Below are positions 24,801 through 33,402 of a stretch of 64,000 bases of DNA, piece after piece. This DNA comes from Aporrectodea caliginosa (taxonomy: Eukaryota; Annelida; Clitellata; Crassiclitellata; Lumbricidae): contig JACEVL010000019.1 in the NCBI GenBank assembly GCA_020284085.1, positions 2,394,498 through 2,458,497 on the forward strand, written 5' to 3'. The stretch's first letter is position 1. Each line of letters opens with the position of its first letter. The notes beneath the pieces are model-generated. The model saw only the letters and a program-made list of their open reading frames with translations. It did not search any database and was not told the origin of the DNA. The position numbers and the translations under genes were made by a program.

Positions 24801-27800
24801 TTTTTCTGTGTCAGGTTTTACTGACTCCCTTGCATTACTACAGATTTTGTTAGTTATTGAATTTAAGAAGATCCCTTTTCATTTGGTGCACTGTGGCCCT
24901 TAGAACTCCAGACTAGAGAGTGACATGGGAAATTTTATCGCGGGAAAACCGCGGTAACCGCGGTAAATCCCGCGGTAATGGGGACAACAAGGTAATGGGG
25001 ACAACAATTACGGTAATGTTGGGTTTTACTCTCGCTGTAATGCGGTAATGGGGAATTGCCGGCAAGAAACCCGGTGATGTTAAGAACTTGAGCTGATAAG
25101 GAGATTTTCTTATTTCCTGAAGCCTTCTAGTCAGAAATGGTCAAGACTTGGTTAATGCAAACTGTCGATAAGATAATAACTGACTAATGCAGTCAGCAAT
25201 ACAAATAGCTTTGTAAAAAATGTTATTTTTTAAATTTTAATTGGTGTAAACTTTTGCGGGAATGTGATGTCGTCCTGCGGGGATGGGGTGGGGATGAGGA
25301 GAAAACCTTCGGGGATGGGGCGGGGATCAAACCCTGCGGGGATGGGGCGGGGATGGGAAGACTTACTTGTTGGGCGGGGATGGGGACGAGATTGTCTCCC
25401 CATGTCACTCTCTACTCCAGACCTAGATTTATCAAAGAAAAAATTCCATTTAGGTAGTGTTGCCAATGCAGTACAATTGCCAGAGCTCTTTATGTGAAAT
25501 GTAAAAACGAAAGATCTGTTTGACTGGTTTCAGATTGCTGTGGTTGCAGCAGTTTCGAGTGAAAAATGGGCAACATTTGGTGACTCGCTAGCTTCCTTCT
25601 CACAAGACTTAGACTCGTGGAATGACAGTGATATAACTTCATGTGGTAAGAAGAAATTAGTCCAGAAGTGTTCACTAATGCCAATGTAGAAGATTATTTT
25701 TGATTTACTTAGTAACTAACAATTTAAATAATAATTATGAATAAATTTAATAATTCTTGTATTTGTAGGCTTGGAACGTGAACTCCAAGTTGAAGTTAAT
25801 TTGGAATGAGTCAGTATTGTTTTTTAGTGTATTATGAAGCACTTTTTATGTGGAAAACATCATTACGTGCTTACATTGTTGGTGCTTATGGAACCTGAAG
25901 GTTAATTGAAGTAGGTTGAAGAATTTTGGTTATCGTTAACCCTATTGAGTCTGAATTAAAAGCCCTGTTAGGTCCAGTTTAATTTTATGTCATGACGTAA
26001 AAATGTGAATAATTTTGCAATTTTATGGAAAAGTACATGTATAATGTACTCCCAATGTTACGAGGTATTCAGCCCTTTTGTGCATAAACATTGATAATGT
26101 AAGCACATAATGATGTTTTCAATATCACAAATCATCTTCAAAGTTCAGTTTCATGGTCATGAGGTTAACTTTTTTACAGTGTTGCATAGATTAACAGGTT
26201 ATAGTATTCAAACAAAGGCCCTAGGAATAGTTTTCATGGTGTTGCATTATTGTCTCCAGTGTTAACTTGGTCTGTGAATTCCAGCAATGGACTTTAGAGG
26301 TTTAGCGAAACTGCTTGGGGATGTTTTAAACATGCTAGTTTTTTATGTATTGTTTTACAAGAGTTTGAGTAAGTTGTCAGATTTCATTCAGTACCGTGAA
26401 TTTTTCAAAACTGAAGTGTTTGGCTGTTGGATGAAAGTTTTTATTTAGAGGTACTGTTTGGTAAGTATTTGAAAGTCACTGCATATGTGTTTTTGTGTGA
26501 AGGTGCTGTTAAGCAGGTGATTGACAGCCTTGAAGATGTTCAGTTCCTCACAGACTTCAGTGCACTTGACATAAACTTCCTGCAGAGGATTTTTCAAAAT
26601 CACAGACTTCATATGTTATTACAGGTTAGTGAAAATATACATGGCTGGATTATTCTCAGATACCAAGGACTGTGGACAGAGCTAATGCCAATCTAAAGAC
26701 TCTTTTGGATTAACGTTTTATACCTAGAGCAACCCTCTTTCTGTTTTCTTTTTTTCTTTGTTTCTTATGCTAAACAGTACAGTTGAAGAAACCGTATTGT
26801 ATACAAGTTTTATGTTGAAAGAGTTGATTAATATTATTTAAAAGATTTATTTACCTTGACTTATATATGCAGCCATTAGTCGAATAATTGAAGAGACTAA
26901 CAATTTAATAAATATTTATTTATTGAGAGGACTGGAATTAACTCTCATGAAGAACAACTTTTCTTATATATATGCTCGTAATTAACACATTTTGTCAACC
27001 TTCTGTTTTTTTGTTCAATGAATATCGTTCAGCTTCATGTAGTGATTAGTATTTCAAATCAGTCATCAACGCAGTTGAGTGCACTTGGTCTATCTCTATC
27101 AAACTGTACAGATCGATTTGATGGATTGTCTGGTTGACTTATTTTTATTGTAAATTCCAAACAATGACAACATCTGATCTAAATACTTTGCCTTGCAGTG
27201 TGCTAAAAATTTATAGCATTATTTAAGGTGCTGTAATTTTTAACGCTTTCCATATAAAGTTTACTGTTCGTCATTCTGCAGCTTTACGACAAGATCAACA
27301 CCCAGAGACTGAGGTCATCAGACAGTGCAGATGCTGTTCAGAAATGCATGGATGTAAGTATAGAAGTTAATTAATGTATGGACCTGGACTTTTATATGTC
27401 GTCTTCTGATAACACCTTAAAGACAATCTTGTTAGCATAAATGATGCCTGTTTTGCTGATGATACTGAAATATACATTTAATGTGACACCTGTGCAGTTA
27501 TTGTCCTCCATCTTTGAAGAGGTGAAGTCTTGAGTGGCAGCCAATTGTCCTCCTTAGCCGTTCAGACTGAATTTCTGTTGCTATTATTATTTTATGAGTC
27601 AATTTGTAAAGCACAAGATAATATAACTAAATGCACTGCAAATGCACTTAAGCAGCTGCTAATTAGGTGACATAAACAAATGAGCCTTTGAAAGCCCTCC
27701 AGTGGTATCTCAGGATCCCAGAGTGCAACCAGCAGACAAGCAGAGCATTCGTTACTGTTAGGTCAGATAGGGATATGTCCTTATCTAGACCACTGGCCTT

Positions 27801-29546
27801 GTCTGTCGACACTAACTCAACTGGTTTTGCAGCAGAGCACAGTTGAGATCATCCTAGAACCGATGATGCTAGCACAAATCGTCCGCCAGGTATGATTTGT
27901 GCTAGCAAGTGTCTGCAAGTCCATGCAGACACTTGTAAACCAGCTTGGTCAACTTGAAAACAATCCTTTTGTGTGTGGGCAGCCAGTGCAGACTTTTGAG
28001 CACAGGAGTAATGTGATATAGAATTTGCTTGGGCCAGATATGAATGTGGAAATATATGGACTGGTAGTATTGTACATATTACAAATGAAATAACCAGATG
28101 ATTAAATGGCTTTTGAAACAGATTGCTATGTTGTGCTTGGAATTAAAAGCCTCGTCAATATTGGCTGAAAGGAATATGTTGGCCGAAAGGAATATGTTGC
28201 ATTACATTCATAGTCTACATCAAAATATTATCTTAGTTAACGAGCAATCCACAGTTACAATATCAAATCAAACTAATTTTCAAAGATGTTATTCGAAGTG
28301 ATTTCATTGGCTGGCTTTGCCATTACCATGACCATTATCTTTTGGTCTCTAGAGCTCAACATAGTCAGGCTCCAAAGTACCTTTGTGAGCTCTGTAAACC
28401 TGCCTATGCTCTCTCTATGAGGTCCCTTCACTCTAGCGATAGATTTGACATCTGTGTCCTAGGGCCAGGACAGCCATTGCTCAATGCCGTGCCTTTGCAA
28501 TTGTGGGTCATTTTTTGTGGAATAACCTTCCTCCACAAATTTGGGCTGAGATTTTGGGGGTTGTTTATCAGCTTCGGTCCATTGCTTGAAAACTGTTCTG
28601 TTTCCTCAGAGTGCTCACGCTGGGAGTGCATCTGAATAGTCACTGCTCCTAGAAGTGCTTTATAAATTGATTACTGTAATTCTCTCTTTGTTGGTCTCCC
28701 AAAGGTTCGTCTGTCTCCTCTTCAGTCTGTTCTAAATTCTGCGGCCAGACTAATAGCTCAACTTCCTCACTCATCACACATCTCTGCTTTCATGTTTGAC
28801 CACCTTCATTGGCTCCCTCTTACTGCTCGGGTTCAGCTCAAGGTACTTTCTTTAATCTACCGGTCGTTTACTGGCCGAGCTCCCAAGTATCTCTGCGACC
28901 GTATCCGGCTGCCAGTCTCAGCTACTTCTCTTCGCCCATGCTCATTAAACCGGCATGATCTCTGTCCCGCAAGCGAGAACTGCTATTACTAAAACGCGAC
29001 CCTTTGCCTTCATTGGCCCTGCACTATGGAACTGCTTCCTCCTTTGACACGTTCCTGTTTATTAACTGGTGGGCCAAGTGCCTCTTTTCGTTGTCTGAAG
29101 ACCTCTTTCTTTTCTCTGGGTCTTTCGCACTGGGAGCGCCTCTGATTGTTGTGCACTGCGAGAGGCGCTATATAAATTGATAGATACAATACAATACAAT
29201 ACAATAAATGCCCAGATACAGTACAGTACAATACTACCAGTCCATATATTTCCAATTGCATAGTTAACCAGCTTGGTTGTACAATTAAATTATTATACCT
29301 CGTACTATAGCGCTGCTTGCAATTAACTAGCTTATAATGGATTCCTATATTAAATTAATTAAGATAAACAAGACAGTTGATAACCCTAGCTTTGTTATGG
29401 TTTGATTTTTATGTACTGGTAATGAAATATGATTAATATAATATTTCACATTTAAGGTCATTCAGTTGCTGCAGACTTTCCCTCAGGCATCGAGACTTGC
29501 AGGAGTTCAGGAACTGATACGAACTTTGACTAAGCCACACTTTCAG
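12749..29546 (+). CDS. CASK: CASK scaffold protein, exons 1-12 (CaMK and L27 domains), 3' part not in window
   Basis: Twelve exons in consistent phase encode 439 residues: 12749-12810, 14392-14504, 15036-15141, 16258-16335, 16952-17133, 17715-17890, 23109-23231, 24213-24293, 25534-25645, 26503-26624, 27282-27353 and 29457-29546. Order: CaM-kinase-like domain (about 13-276), linker, L27 (about 345-397), second L27 (about 400-439, cut by the last exon). Lys42 of the ATP site (AVKIVE), HRD at 140-142, Asn147 and GFG at 163-165 are visible. CASK is a membrane-associated guanylate kinase that links adhesion proteins such as neurexin and syndecan to partners such as Mint and Veli at junctions and synapses. 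Its kinase domain is atypical and does not follow the usual Mg-dependent mechanism in vertebrates. The PDZ, SH3 and GK exons are missing from the window. Confidence 0.96.
12970..13270 (+). repeat. Remnant with hAT-like end and a short direct duplication
   Basis: The block CTACAGTGCCGGTCCGTACAG near 12973 recurs as CTACAGTTCCGTACAG near 13243. Between them a GGCACTGAAAAGTTTGGGAAGCACTG-type end at about 13211-13236 resembles a hAT terminus. The other terminus is not recognisable. Confidence 0.3.
13330..13500. repeat. ATGT/ATAC-rich simple-sequence stretch
   Basis: Degenerate TATGTATG-type repeats in CASK intron 1. No other feature is seen. Confidence 0.6.
14392..14504 (+). CDS. CASK: CASK exon 2 (glycine loop and ATP-site lysine)
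   Basis: Residues 21-58. The glycine-rich loop reads ERGPYS, so the first Gly of GxGxxS is Glu here. Lys42 in LAVKIVE is the ATP-binding lysine. The acceptor TTATTTTTCAG and donor GTAAAA give phase 2 in and phase 1 out. Confidence 0.95.
15036..15141 (+). CDS. CASK: CASK exon 3
   Basis: Residues 59-94 include [20 protein letters not shown], the alpha-C helix region with Glu63, and YMVFEF of the hinge. The acceptor GGTGATAG has a weak pyrimidine tract and the donor is GTAAGT. The phases fit both neighbours. Confidence 0.95.
16258..16335 (+). CDS. CASK: CASK exon 4
   Basis: Residues 94-120 encode [14 protein letters not shown] and GFIYSEAVA, equivalent to human FMDGADLCFEIVKR. The acceptor TTTCTGCAG is strong. 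The donor GTCATC is weak for a constitutive exon, but phase 2 to the next exon is correct (AG|T = Ser). Confidence 0.94.
16952..17133 (+). CDS. CASK: CASK exon 5 (catalytic loop, GFG)
   Basis: Residues 120-180. The catalytic loop is HRDVRPEN (140-147): the usual Lys is Arg144, and the Mg-binding Asn is kept as Asn147, where vertebrate CASK has Cys. [13 protein letters not shown] is the CASK signature. The DFG motif is GFG at 163-165. Confidence 0.97.
17715..17890 (+). CDS. CASK: CASK exon 6 (APE motif, lower lobe)
   Basis: Residues 181-239 with [18 protein letters not shown] and [19 protein letters not shown]. The acceptor CTGGCTTAG is used with two bases completing Glu181. The donor is GTTAGT, phase 0. 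The following intron is 5.2 kb and holds an LTR element and a MITE. Confidence 0.96.
18075..18200 (+). repeat. Dispersed repeat fragment, related to 51903-52015
   Basis: Both copies share ATGG(T)TTTCAAG, CAAGCAG, a TCATGTCGTAG/TCGTGTCGCAG block and AACTTATTTT in the same order. The family is not recognised. Confidence 0.4.
18294..18389. mobile_element. 96-bp hAT-type MITE in CASK intron 6
   Basis: Termini CAGTGTTTCC and GGAAACACTG are perfect inverted repeats, and the element is flanked by a perfect 8-bp target duplication GCTGTGGC (18286-18293 and 18390-18397). The 8-bp duplication and CAGTG ends point to the hAT superfamily. It is far too short to encode a transposase. Confidence 0.85.
18747..19367 (-). 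repeat. 3' LTR of the retrotransposon
   Basis: 621 bp, collinear with the other LTR with four visible substitutions (at the CTCGGTGTA/CGGCGTA, CTGCAGTCG/CTGCGGTCG, CCCTCTCAC/CCCTCCCAC and TTGCGCCCG/TTGCGGCCG sites). Confidence 0.9.
19371..19384 (-). promoter_or_regulatory. Polypurine tract next to the 3' LTR
   Basis: On the minus strand TTTGGGAAGGGAGG ends three bases before the 3' LTR, the expected position for the plus-strand primer of an LTR retrotransposon. Confidence 0.75.
19545..20267 (-). CDS. Gag-like protein of the LTR element
   Basis: 240 codons from the ATG at 20267-20265 to the stop at 19547-19545; a second ATG five codons on is equally possible. The N-terminal 50 residues have a SAP-like helix-turn pattern ([20 protein letters not shown]). 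A strongly charged coiled coil of Glu/Arg/Lys follows at about 80-125, then a Gly/Pro-rich region and a short Cys-containing stretch (CNDC) without a CCHC knuckle. Position between the binding site and the 3' LTR makes a gag role likely. I know no exact family. Confidence 0.6.
   Translation of the reverse strand: MFSSNMDNLSPDKQALIRKMSNERLRAYLLKEGMEEESVFAMERSQLLEEWATKVVEGQSKEPEEGMVTPPGSVTIGEERDLERLRFEFEMRKYEEEKKAREEERAERRGREARPEAREGQTDEVVYTSLTRSVKREEEQGSKCACAESPPGGEEIIMDIDSIAGKTKATDQHGGGDGPTFISIERPGPVCNDCVADVNTLGEGQRSCGALRPCRKSALQGYILTRPGHRKVPADFLSPI
20288..20515. repeat. 45-bp minisatellite inside the LTR element
   Basis: Five copies of a 45-bp unit spaced exactly 45 bases (CAATCAATTCTATAG at 20322, 20367, 20412, 20457, 20502). 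The period is a multiple of three, and on the minus strand the repeats read as a 15-residue repeat with [10 protein letters not shown], just upstream of the gag-like ATG. Confidence 0.9.
20725..21305. repeat. Minisatellite with alternating 75- and 73-bp units inside the LTR element
   Basis: GATCCTCGGTTGACC occurs at 20770, 20845, 20918, 20993, 21066, 21141, 21214 and 21287. The spacings are 75, 73, 75, 73, 75, 73, 73, so a 148-bp higher-order unit is tandemly arrayed. The repeats are open in more than one minus-strand frame and give Gln/Pro/Ser/Arg-rich peptides. They lie between the primer binding site and the gag-like frame. Confidence 0.92.
21397..21415 (-). promoter_or_regulatory. Primer binding site, tRNA-Leu type
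   Basis: On the minus strand TGGTGTCAGAAGTGGGATT starts four bases after the 5' LTR. Its complement ends in ...CTTCTGACACCA, the 3' end of animal tRNA-Leu(CAG/CAA) with CCA added. This primes minus-strand synthesis in LTR elements. Confidence 0.85.
21420..22040 (-). repeat. 5' LTR of the retrotransposon
   Basis: 621 bp, TG...CA ended. A minus-strand TATATAAGG box at about 21716-21726 fits a promoter in the element's orientation. An ATTAAA on the minus strand near 21502 could act in 3' end formation. Confidence 0.9.
22046..23100. other. Rest of CASK intron 6, nothing recognised
   Basis: AT-rich sequence with no coding frame, terminal repeats or RNA structure that I can support. A duplicated 20-base stretch (CAATGTTTAAGCCAATGT type) lies near 22348-22388. 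Confidence 0.5.
23109..23231 (+). CDS. CASK: CASK exon 7
   Basis: 41 codons (residues 240-280) with [20 protein letters not shown] and ALRHPWI, the end of the kinase-like lower lobe. The acceptor is TGGATCAG and the donor GTATCA, phase 0 on both sides. Confidence 0.95.
23590..23750 (+). mobile_element. LINE 3' tail with GAAT repeats
   Basis: CGTGGTTGGGCTGGGAGTGC through GAGGCGCTAAAAATATAAAT, ending in (GAAT)n. It matches the end of the LINE at 30190-30712. Confidence 0.7.
24213..24293 (+). CDS. CASK: CASK exon 8 (autoinhibitory / calmodulin-binding region)
   Basis: 27 codons. [19 protein letters not shown] matches the human segment HLPETVEQLRKFNARRKLK, the calmodulin-binding helix of the CaMK domain. 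The acceptor is CTGTTTTAG and the donor GTTTTT. The donor is weak at +4/+5. Confidence 0.93.
24914..25414. mobile_element. 501-bp hAT-type MITE with a GC-rich minisatellite, CASK intron 8
   Basis: Perfect 16-bp inverted termini TAGAGAGTGACATGGG and a perfect 8-bp target duplication CTCCAGAC (24906-24913, 25415-25422). Inside are CCGCGGTAA repeats near 24940-24980 and a GCGGGGATGGG minisatellite at about 25270-25385. There is no transposase. Confidence 0.88.
25534..25645 (+). CDS. CASK: CASK exon 9 (linker)
   Basis: Residues 308-345 encode [12 protein letters not shown] and an acidic, Ser-rich linker like the human AVLAAVSSHKF segment. Ends in phase 1 at GTAAGA. Confidence 0.93.
26503..26624 (+). 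CDS. CASK: CASK exon 10 (first L27 domain)
   Basis: Residues 345-385 with [15 protein letters not shown] and [19 protein letters not shown], the helical L27 domain that in vertebrate CASK binds SAP97-type partners. The donor is GTTAGT, phase 0. Confidence 0.95.
27282..27353 (+). CDS. CASK: CASK exon 11 (L27 junction)
   Basis: 24 codons: [10 protein letters not shown] is the conserved end of the first L27 and [10 protein letters not shown] opens the second. The acceptor TCATTCTGCAG and donor GTAAGT are strong, phase 0 on both sides. Confidence 0.95.
28048..28075 (+). repeat. Left arm of a 28-bp inverted repeat
   Basis: A perfect inverted match to 29226-29253, 1.15 kb apart. The two arms enclose two LINE fragments in CASK intron 11. 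Confidence 0.85.
28310..28665 (+). mobile_element. LINE C-terminal fragment, older copy
   Basis: [12 protein letters not shown] and a degraded WNNLP-like block, then a terminal GAAGTGCTTTATAAATTG. The next LINE copy starts at once after it. Confidence 0.65.
28666..29215 (+). mobile_element. L2-like LINE 3' end with CAATA tail
   Basis: The frame contains [42 protein letters not shown] and APKYLCDRI, the standard L2 C-terminus. It ends GAGGCGCTATATAAATTG plus a (CAATA)n tail at about 29186-29210. Confidence 0.85.
29226..29253 (-). repeat. Right arm of a 28-bp inverted repeat
   Basis: The reverse complement of 28048-28075. It follows directly on the CAATA-type tail of a LINE. Confidence 0.85.
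29457..29546 (+). CDS. CASK: CASK exon 12 (second L27 domain)
   Basis: 30 codons with [15 protein letters not shown], equivalent to the human AKELKRILTQPHF of the Veli-binding L27. Donor GTAGGA, phase 0. It is the last CASK exon that I can identify in the window. Confidence 0.94.
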
Positions 29547-30189
29547 GTAGGACAATCTGAAATGTCACCGATTTAAACTTTCCTGTCTATTCTAAAACTG
29601 AAAATGTGCTATTAACTAAAAGTGAGTTATTTACAGCAGTGTTCATTGGATTCATAGGCTTGGAACAATATTGATGCTTGGATAGCTTTATCCAGTTCTT
29701 GGGTCATTTACTGACTGAAGTTGGCAACTTTCTGAGTAATTGTATGGTTGTGGGCTTCAATTTGTATGGCTACAGGTTGACTACTTTGCTGGTTGGATGC
29801 TTTGCTTTGCTAGGTTAAAGTGAAGTTAAGCATTACTGCCCCTAACAAGCCTTTTAAAAGCACTCATCTACATTTCCTTGAACTTAGCCACCAAGATTCT
29901 TAGTTACTTTTCTTAAGTTCTTTTTTGTTTTCTTCTGTTGCATACCAAGTTCTTTCAGTCTTCTCATGTATACCATTTCTGTGTTTACAATATCTTCCTT
30001 TTATTCTACTGTGGCACAAGCAGTGCAGACCCATTTATGCTCAGTCATCGGGAGGTAAAAGCACTGCAATCATGTGTTAACAGACTCTGGGTTAAGATGG
30101 TGATGCTGAAATAGAGTAGTGCATGATTATGTAAGTTTTAGTGTGGCTAGAAAGCTTGAAGACATAGGCTGTGTGATGTGAAGGCATTG
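29547..30189. other. Start of CASK intron 12, nothing recognised
   Basis: Follows the donor of exon 12. No coding exon or repeat can be supported. Confidence 0.5.
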
Positions 30190-30712
30190 ACCACTGTTCC
30201 TCTCTACTTGCTGGCCTTCCCCTTGGTGTTTTGGGGCGACTAGATCGAGTTCTACGCTCGGCTGCTCGGCTTATTGGACGGCTTCCTAAGTACTCTCCTG
30301 TCTCTGCATACATGCGTGATGTGTTGCATTGGCTGCCTGTGTCTCAGCGTATCTCATATCGCATTGCTGCTCTTGTTTCTCGTTGTGTTCTTGGCTGCGC
30401 CCCATCTTACTTGCGTGATCTTTGCCGCCCAGTGTCTGATGTTCCAGCGCGTCGGGTGCTTCGCTCTGCGACGAGGGGTGAGTTCCTTGTTCCACGGAAA
30501 TATTAGGCAGCGCCGTGCTTTCTCGGTTGTTGGCCCTTCCATCTGGAATGAACTACCACTTAAGCTCCGTTTTTTACTTGTAAGCCATCTGACAGGGTTC
30601 TACAAGTCCCTCAAGTCTTTTTTTCTTTAGTCGTGGCTGGGCCGGGGCGCCCTGAGTAGTTTCTTGAAGGGGCGCTATATAAATGCTCTGAATGAATGAA
30701 TGAATGAATGAA
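30190..30712 (+). mobile_element. L2-like LINE 3' end with GAAT tail
   Basis: Contains VLRSAARLIGRLP, LHWLPVSQRISYRIAAL, APSYLRDLCRPVSD and, after a frame change, AFSVVGPSIWNELPLKLR. It ends GGGGCGCTATATAAATGC and (GAAT)n. It is better preserved than most other copies. Confidence 0.87.
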
Positions 30713-31162
30713 CTTGCACTGTAGCCTGCTCTCAGACTATTTCATCCAACTACCTTGAAAGGCCACATTGTCTTCTTGACATGTATCAGGTGATTGTGAT
30801 TTAATACCAGACAATTTATGTTTCTGGCTACATTAACGTCTACTGTTTCCAGACATTATTTTAAAACATGGCATACCTTTAGTGGCCTGCCTGGCATATC
30901 CATGTCACCTTGTCTGAGACAGCAGTTTAGCTCCTGCCAATGTATGCATGTATTTATGCAGATACTTACTATAGCACCGATTGAGTACAAAGTTATGTCA
31001 TCCAGTAACTATTGCAGTGGCATTTTTGCAATTTCCTGGAGCAGAGGATATCATAAATCCGCTTGATGAGGCTTTGTTTACATCCAGACATCATCGGCTT
31101 TGCACTTCGAGTGCTAAAGTATGCCAGAGCATGATGATTGGGTTCAGCGACAGTCTGAGCCA

Positions 31163-31246
31163 ATGATTCTTATTGCAAAACTATGTGTATATATATATAC
31201 ATGTATATATATATTTATATACACATAGTTTTGCAATAAGAATCAT
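31163..31246. repeat. Perfect 31-bp palindromic arms around an AT core
   Basis: ATGATTCTTATTGCAAAACT... at the left is the exact reverse complement of the sequence ending at 31246, with a TA-repeat core of about 22 bases. It can form a cruciform or a long RNA hairpin. A (TA)n stretch follows to 31280. Confidence 0.85.
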
Positions 31247-31289
31247 AATCATATATATATATACATATATATATATATGTATCTAAACC

Positions 31290-33402
31290 AGACACTGAAG
31301 AATCTATTATATCTGCGAGTGGGCTGACCCTACGCCGTAATTTTTGTCTGGCCTTTATCTGAAGTGACGTAAAACGTGGACTTGTTGATGCAGTGTTGCC
31401 TCAAATCATTGTTGATATCACTTTCATTAATTACCTCTTGAAAAGTTCTTTAGATTGTTAGTATGAACACTACACTTGTTCCTGCTACCTATAAATGCAC
31501 AAGATCCTTCCAACTTAACTCTTCATCCAACTCCTTTATTAGTCAGTTATCGACTGTCCCTGGTTTGCTGTGATTGTATTTGTGCCTCTACTGAAGAATC
31601 CTTTGATAAATTTGGCACTATGCTTCTGAAAAGTTTCTCTAGAGACATGGAAACAGTGTGTTGCCTTTACTTTTCTTTACTTACCTCCTGTTCAGAATCT
31701 TCGTGTACTACTGGACTTGGGTGGTTTGTGTTTTCCTGAATTACAACAGCAAATTGCAATTCAGAGCAACATGTTTCTTGGTGACTTTGAGAAGTGGGAT
31801 GTTGTGAATACCTCTCATGTACATTGAATGAGCTTGTAAGGATTTTTCTTTCTTGAGTCTTTCCTTGGAAGGAAAGACTTGCCTCCTATTATAGACAGCT
31901 AGTTAGTTGGCAAAAGTCATTTTATGTGGAACTTTTAAGACATGCCGTTTATCATCTGTCTTGTGGTCACTTAAGCTGATTGTGTAAGGTGCTGTCTAAT
32001 ATAATTATCTGCTGAATTGCATTACTTATTGTCTCTGCTGATATTTTGCTGATATCTGCAAAGCAGTGGTCTGTGACACAAGTCTAGCCGCAGATTGCAT
32101 TAGCATGTGGAGTTGTGGACTGCCTGTTTCATTTTGCTGTGACAGTCATCAGTTGAATGTATACTTGTTTTATGAGCAATTTTATCACTGGTTCGTTTAT
32201 TCCTAATTACATGTACCATAAAAATACTCGCCTATAAGGCGAATAATTGTGGATGTTTTTAAAGGCTCAGAATCTGTGGGTCTGTGATAGTGATACTTTT
32301 TACAGCTCTGTAGATAATGCAAAATAAAGTCTGTTGATGATTACGATGTCGATTGACAATTTTTTTACCGGCTGCCACTGTAACGCCTAAGCTGTCTGCT
32401 ACACAGTCAGCACCACCATTGACATTGACCTGGAAACAACAGACAACTGCAAGCTTTGCTGGGCATTAGCCTCACTTACACGTTTGTCCAATGCTCCGTG
32501 TTGCTTGTGAGAGGTGTATATGTCTCGTGCCAGATTTGTTTGACTTATGTAAGAGCATTAGTTTAAATGTTTGTTTGTTCCGGGAGATTCTGCCCAAGCA
32601 ACTGGCTGTTCACTCTGCCACCATGTGAGTGGTCTTGGGCTGCTGCCCTGTGATGAGCATGACTGGGCAACTGCAGTTTCTTCTGAAAAATGTTGTGATC
32701 TGTAGTGCCAGTTTTCCCGCCTGTTACGTGGTTTGTGATACCTCATTGGCACCAAACTGCTATTTATACCCACTGATGGTGTAAGCCTTCTGATGTGGGC
32801 TAGTGGGGTTTGACGTGATGGTTCTTTGATGCAACTTGTTTGCACTACTGAAGTTTGAAGCAAAGATTGAGTATAGCACCAATGAAATAGAGAACGTTAA
32901 TCTCATAGTTGAAGAGGCGGCTTCAGATGTCAGACAGCTTGTATATTAGATCAGACACCAGTTGTTTGCAATACATTGATTGTATTGAGTCCAGTTTGTG
33001 TAGCGACTCGCATATGCTTGGGATAAAATTGGATGCATTGACCGTGGATTTGCTTTGCACACAGATGTTTGCCTCTTAAGAGTGCGGTCATGTGTGAGTA
33101 AGGAAGCGAGTTACACAGACTGGATTTCGGTTATTAACAAAAATCAATTACAGCAAACATATTAAGATTACAATTACATAATGATAATTACATGTAATTG
33201 ATGGCTTCACAAATAAATTACATATACCTTATCAAATTGTAATTAATTATAATTGAATTACAATTGGCCCAAGCCTATTACCATCTGGCATGAGATGCAT
33301 AACAGAGTCTGGCAGTTAGTACCATGACCAACTAATACATGTAGTTTTAATAACAGAGAAAACATGTCTGTTTCTGTTTGTCCATAGATCTGCTTGCTGG
33401 GT
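31290..33402. other. About 2.1 kb with nothing recognised
   Basis: AT-rich. Short frames do not resemble CASK PDZ or any other family that I know. A TACTCGCCTATAAGGCGA stretch at about 32226-32243 resembles one near 45220, perhaps the end of a DNA transposon. Confidence 0.4.

Noticed and set aside
30981..31166. A possible CASK PDZ-region exon
   Set aside because: The peptide does not match the CASK linker or PDZ domain, and the flanking splice signals are poor.
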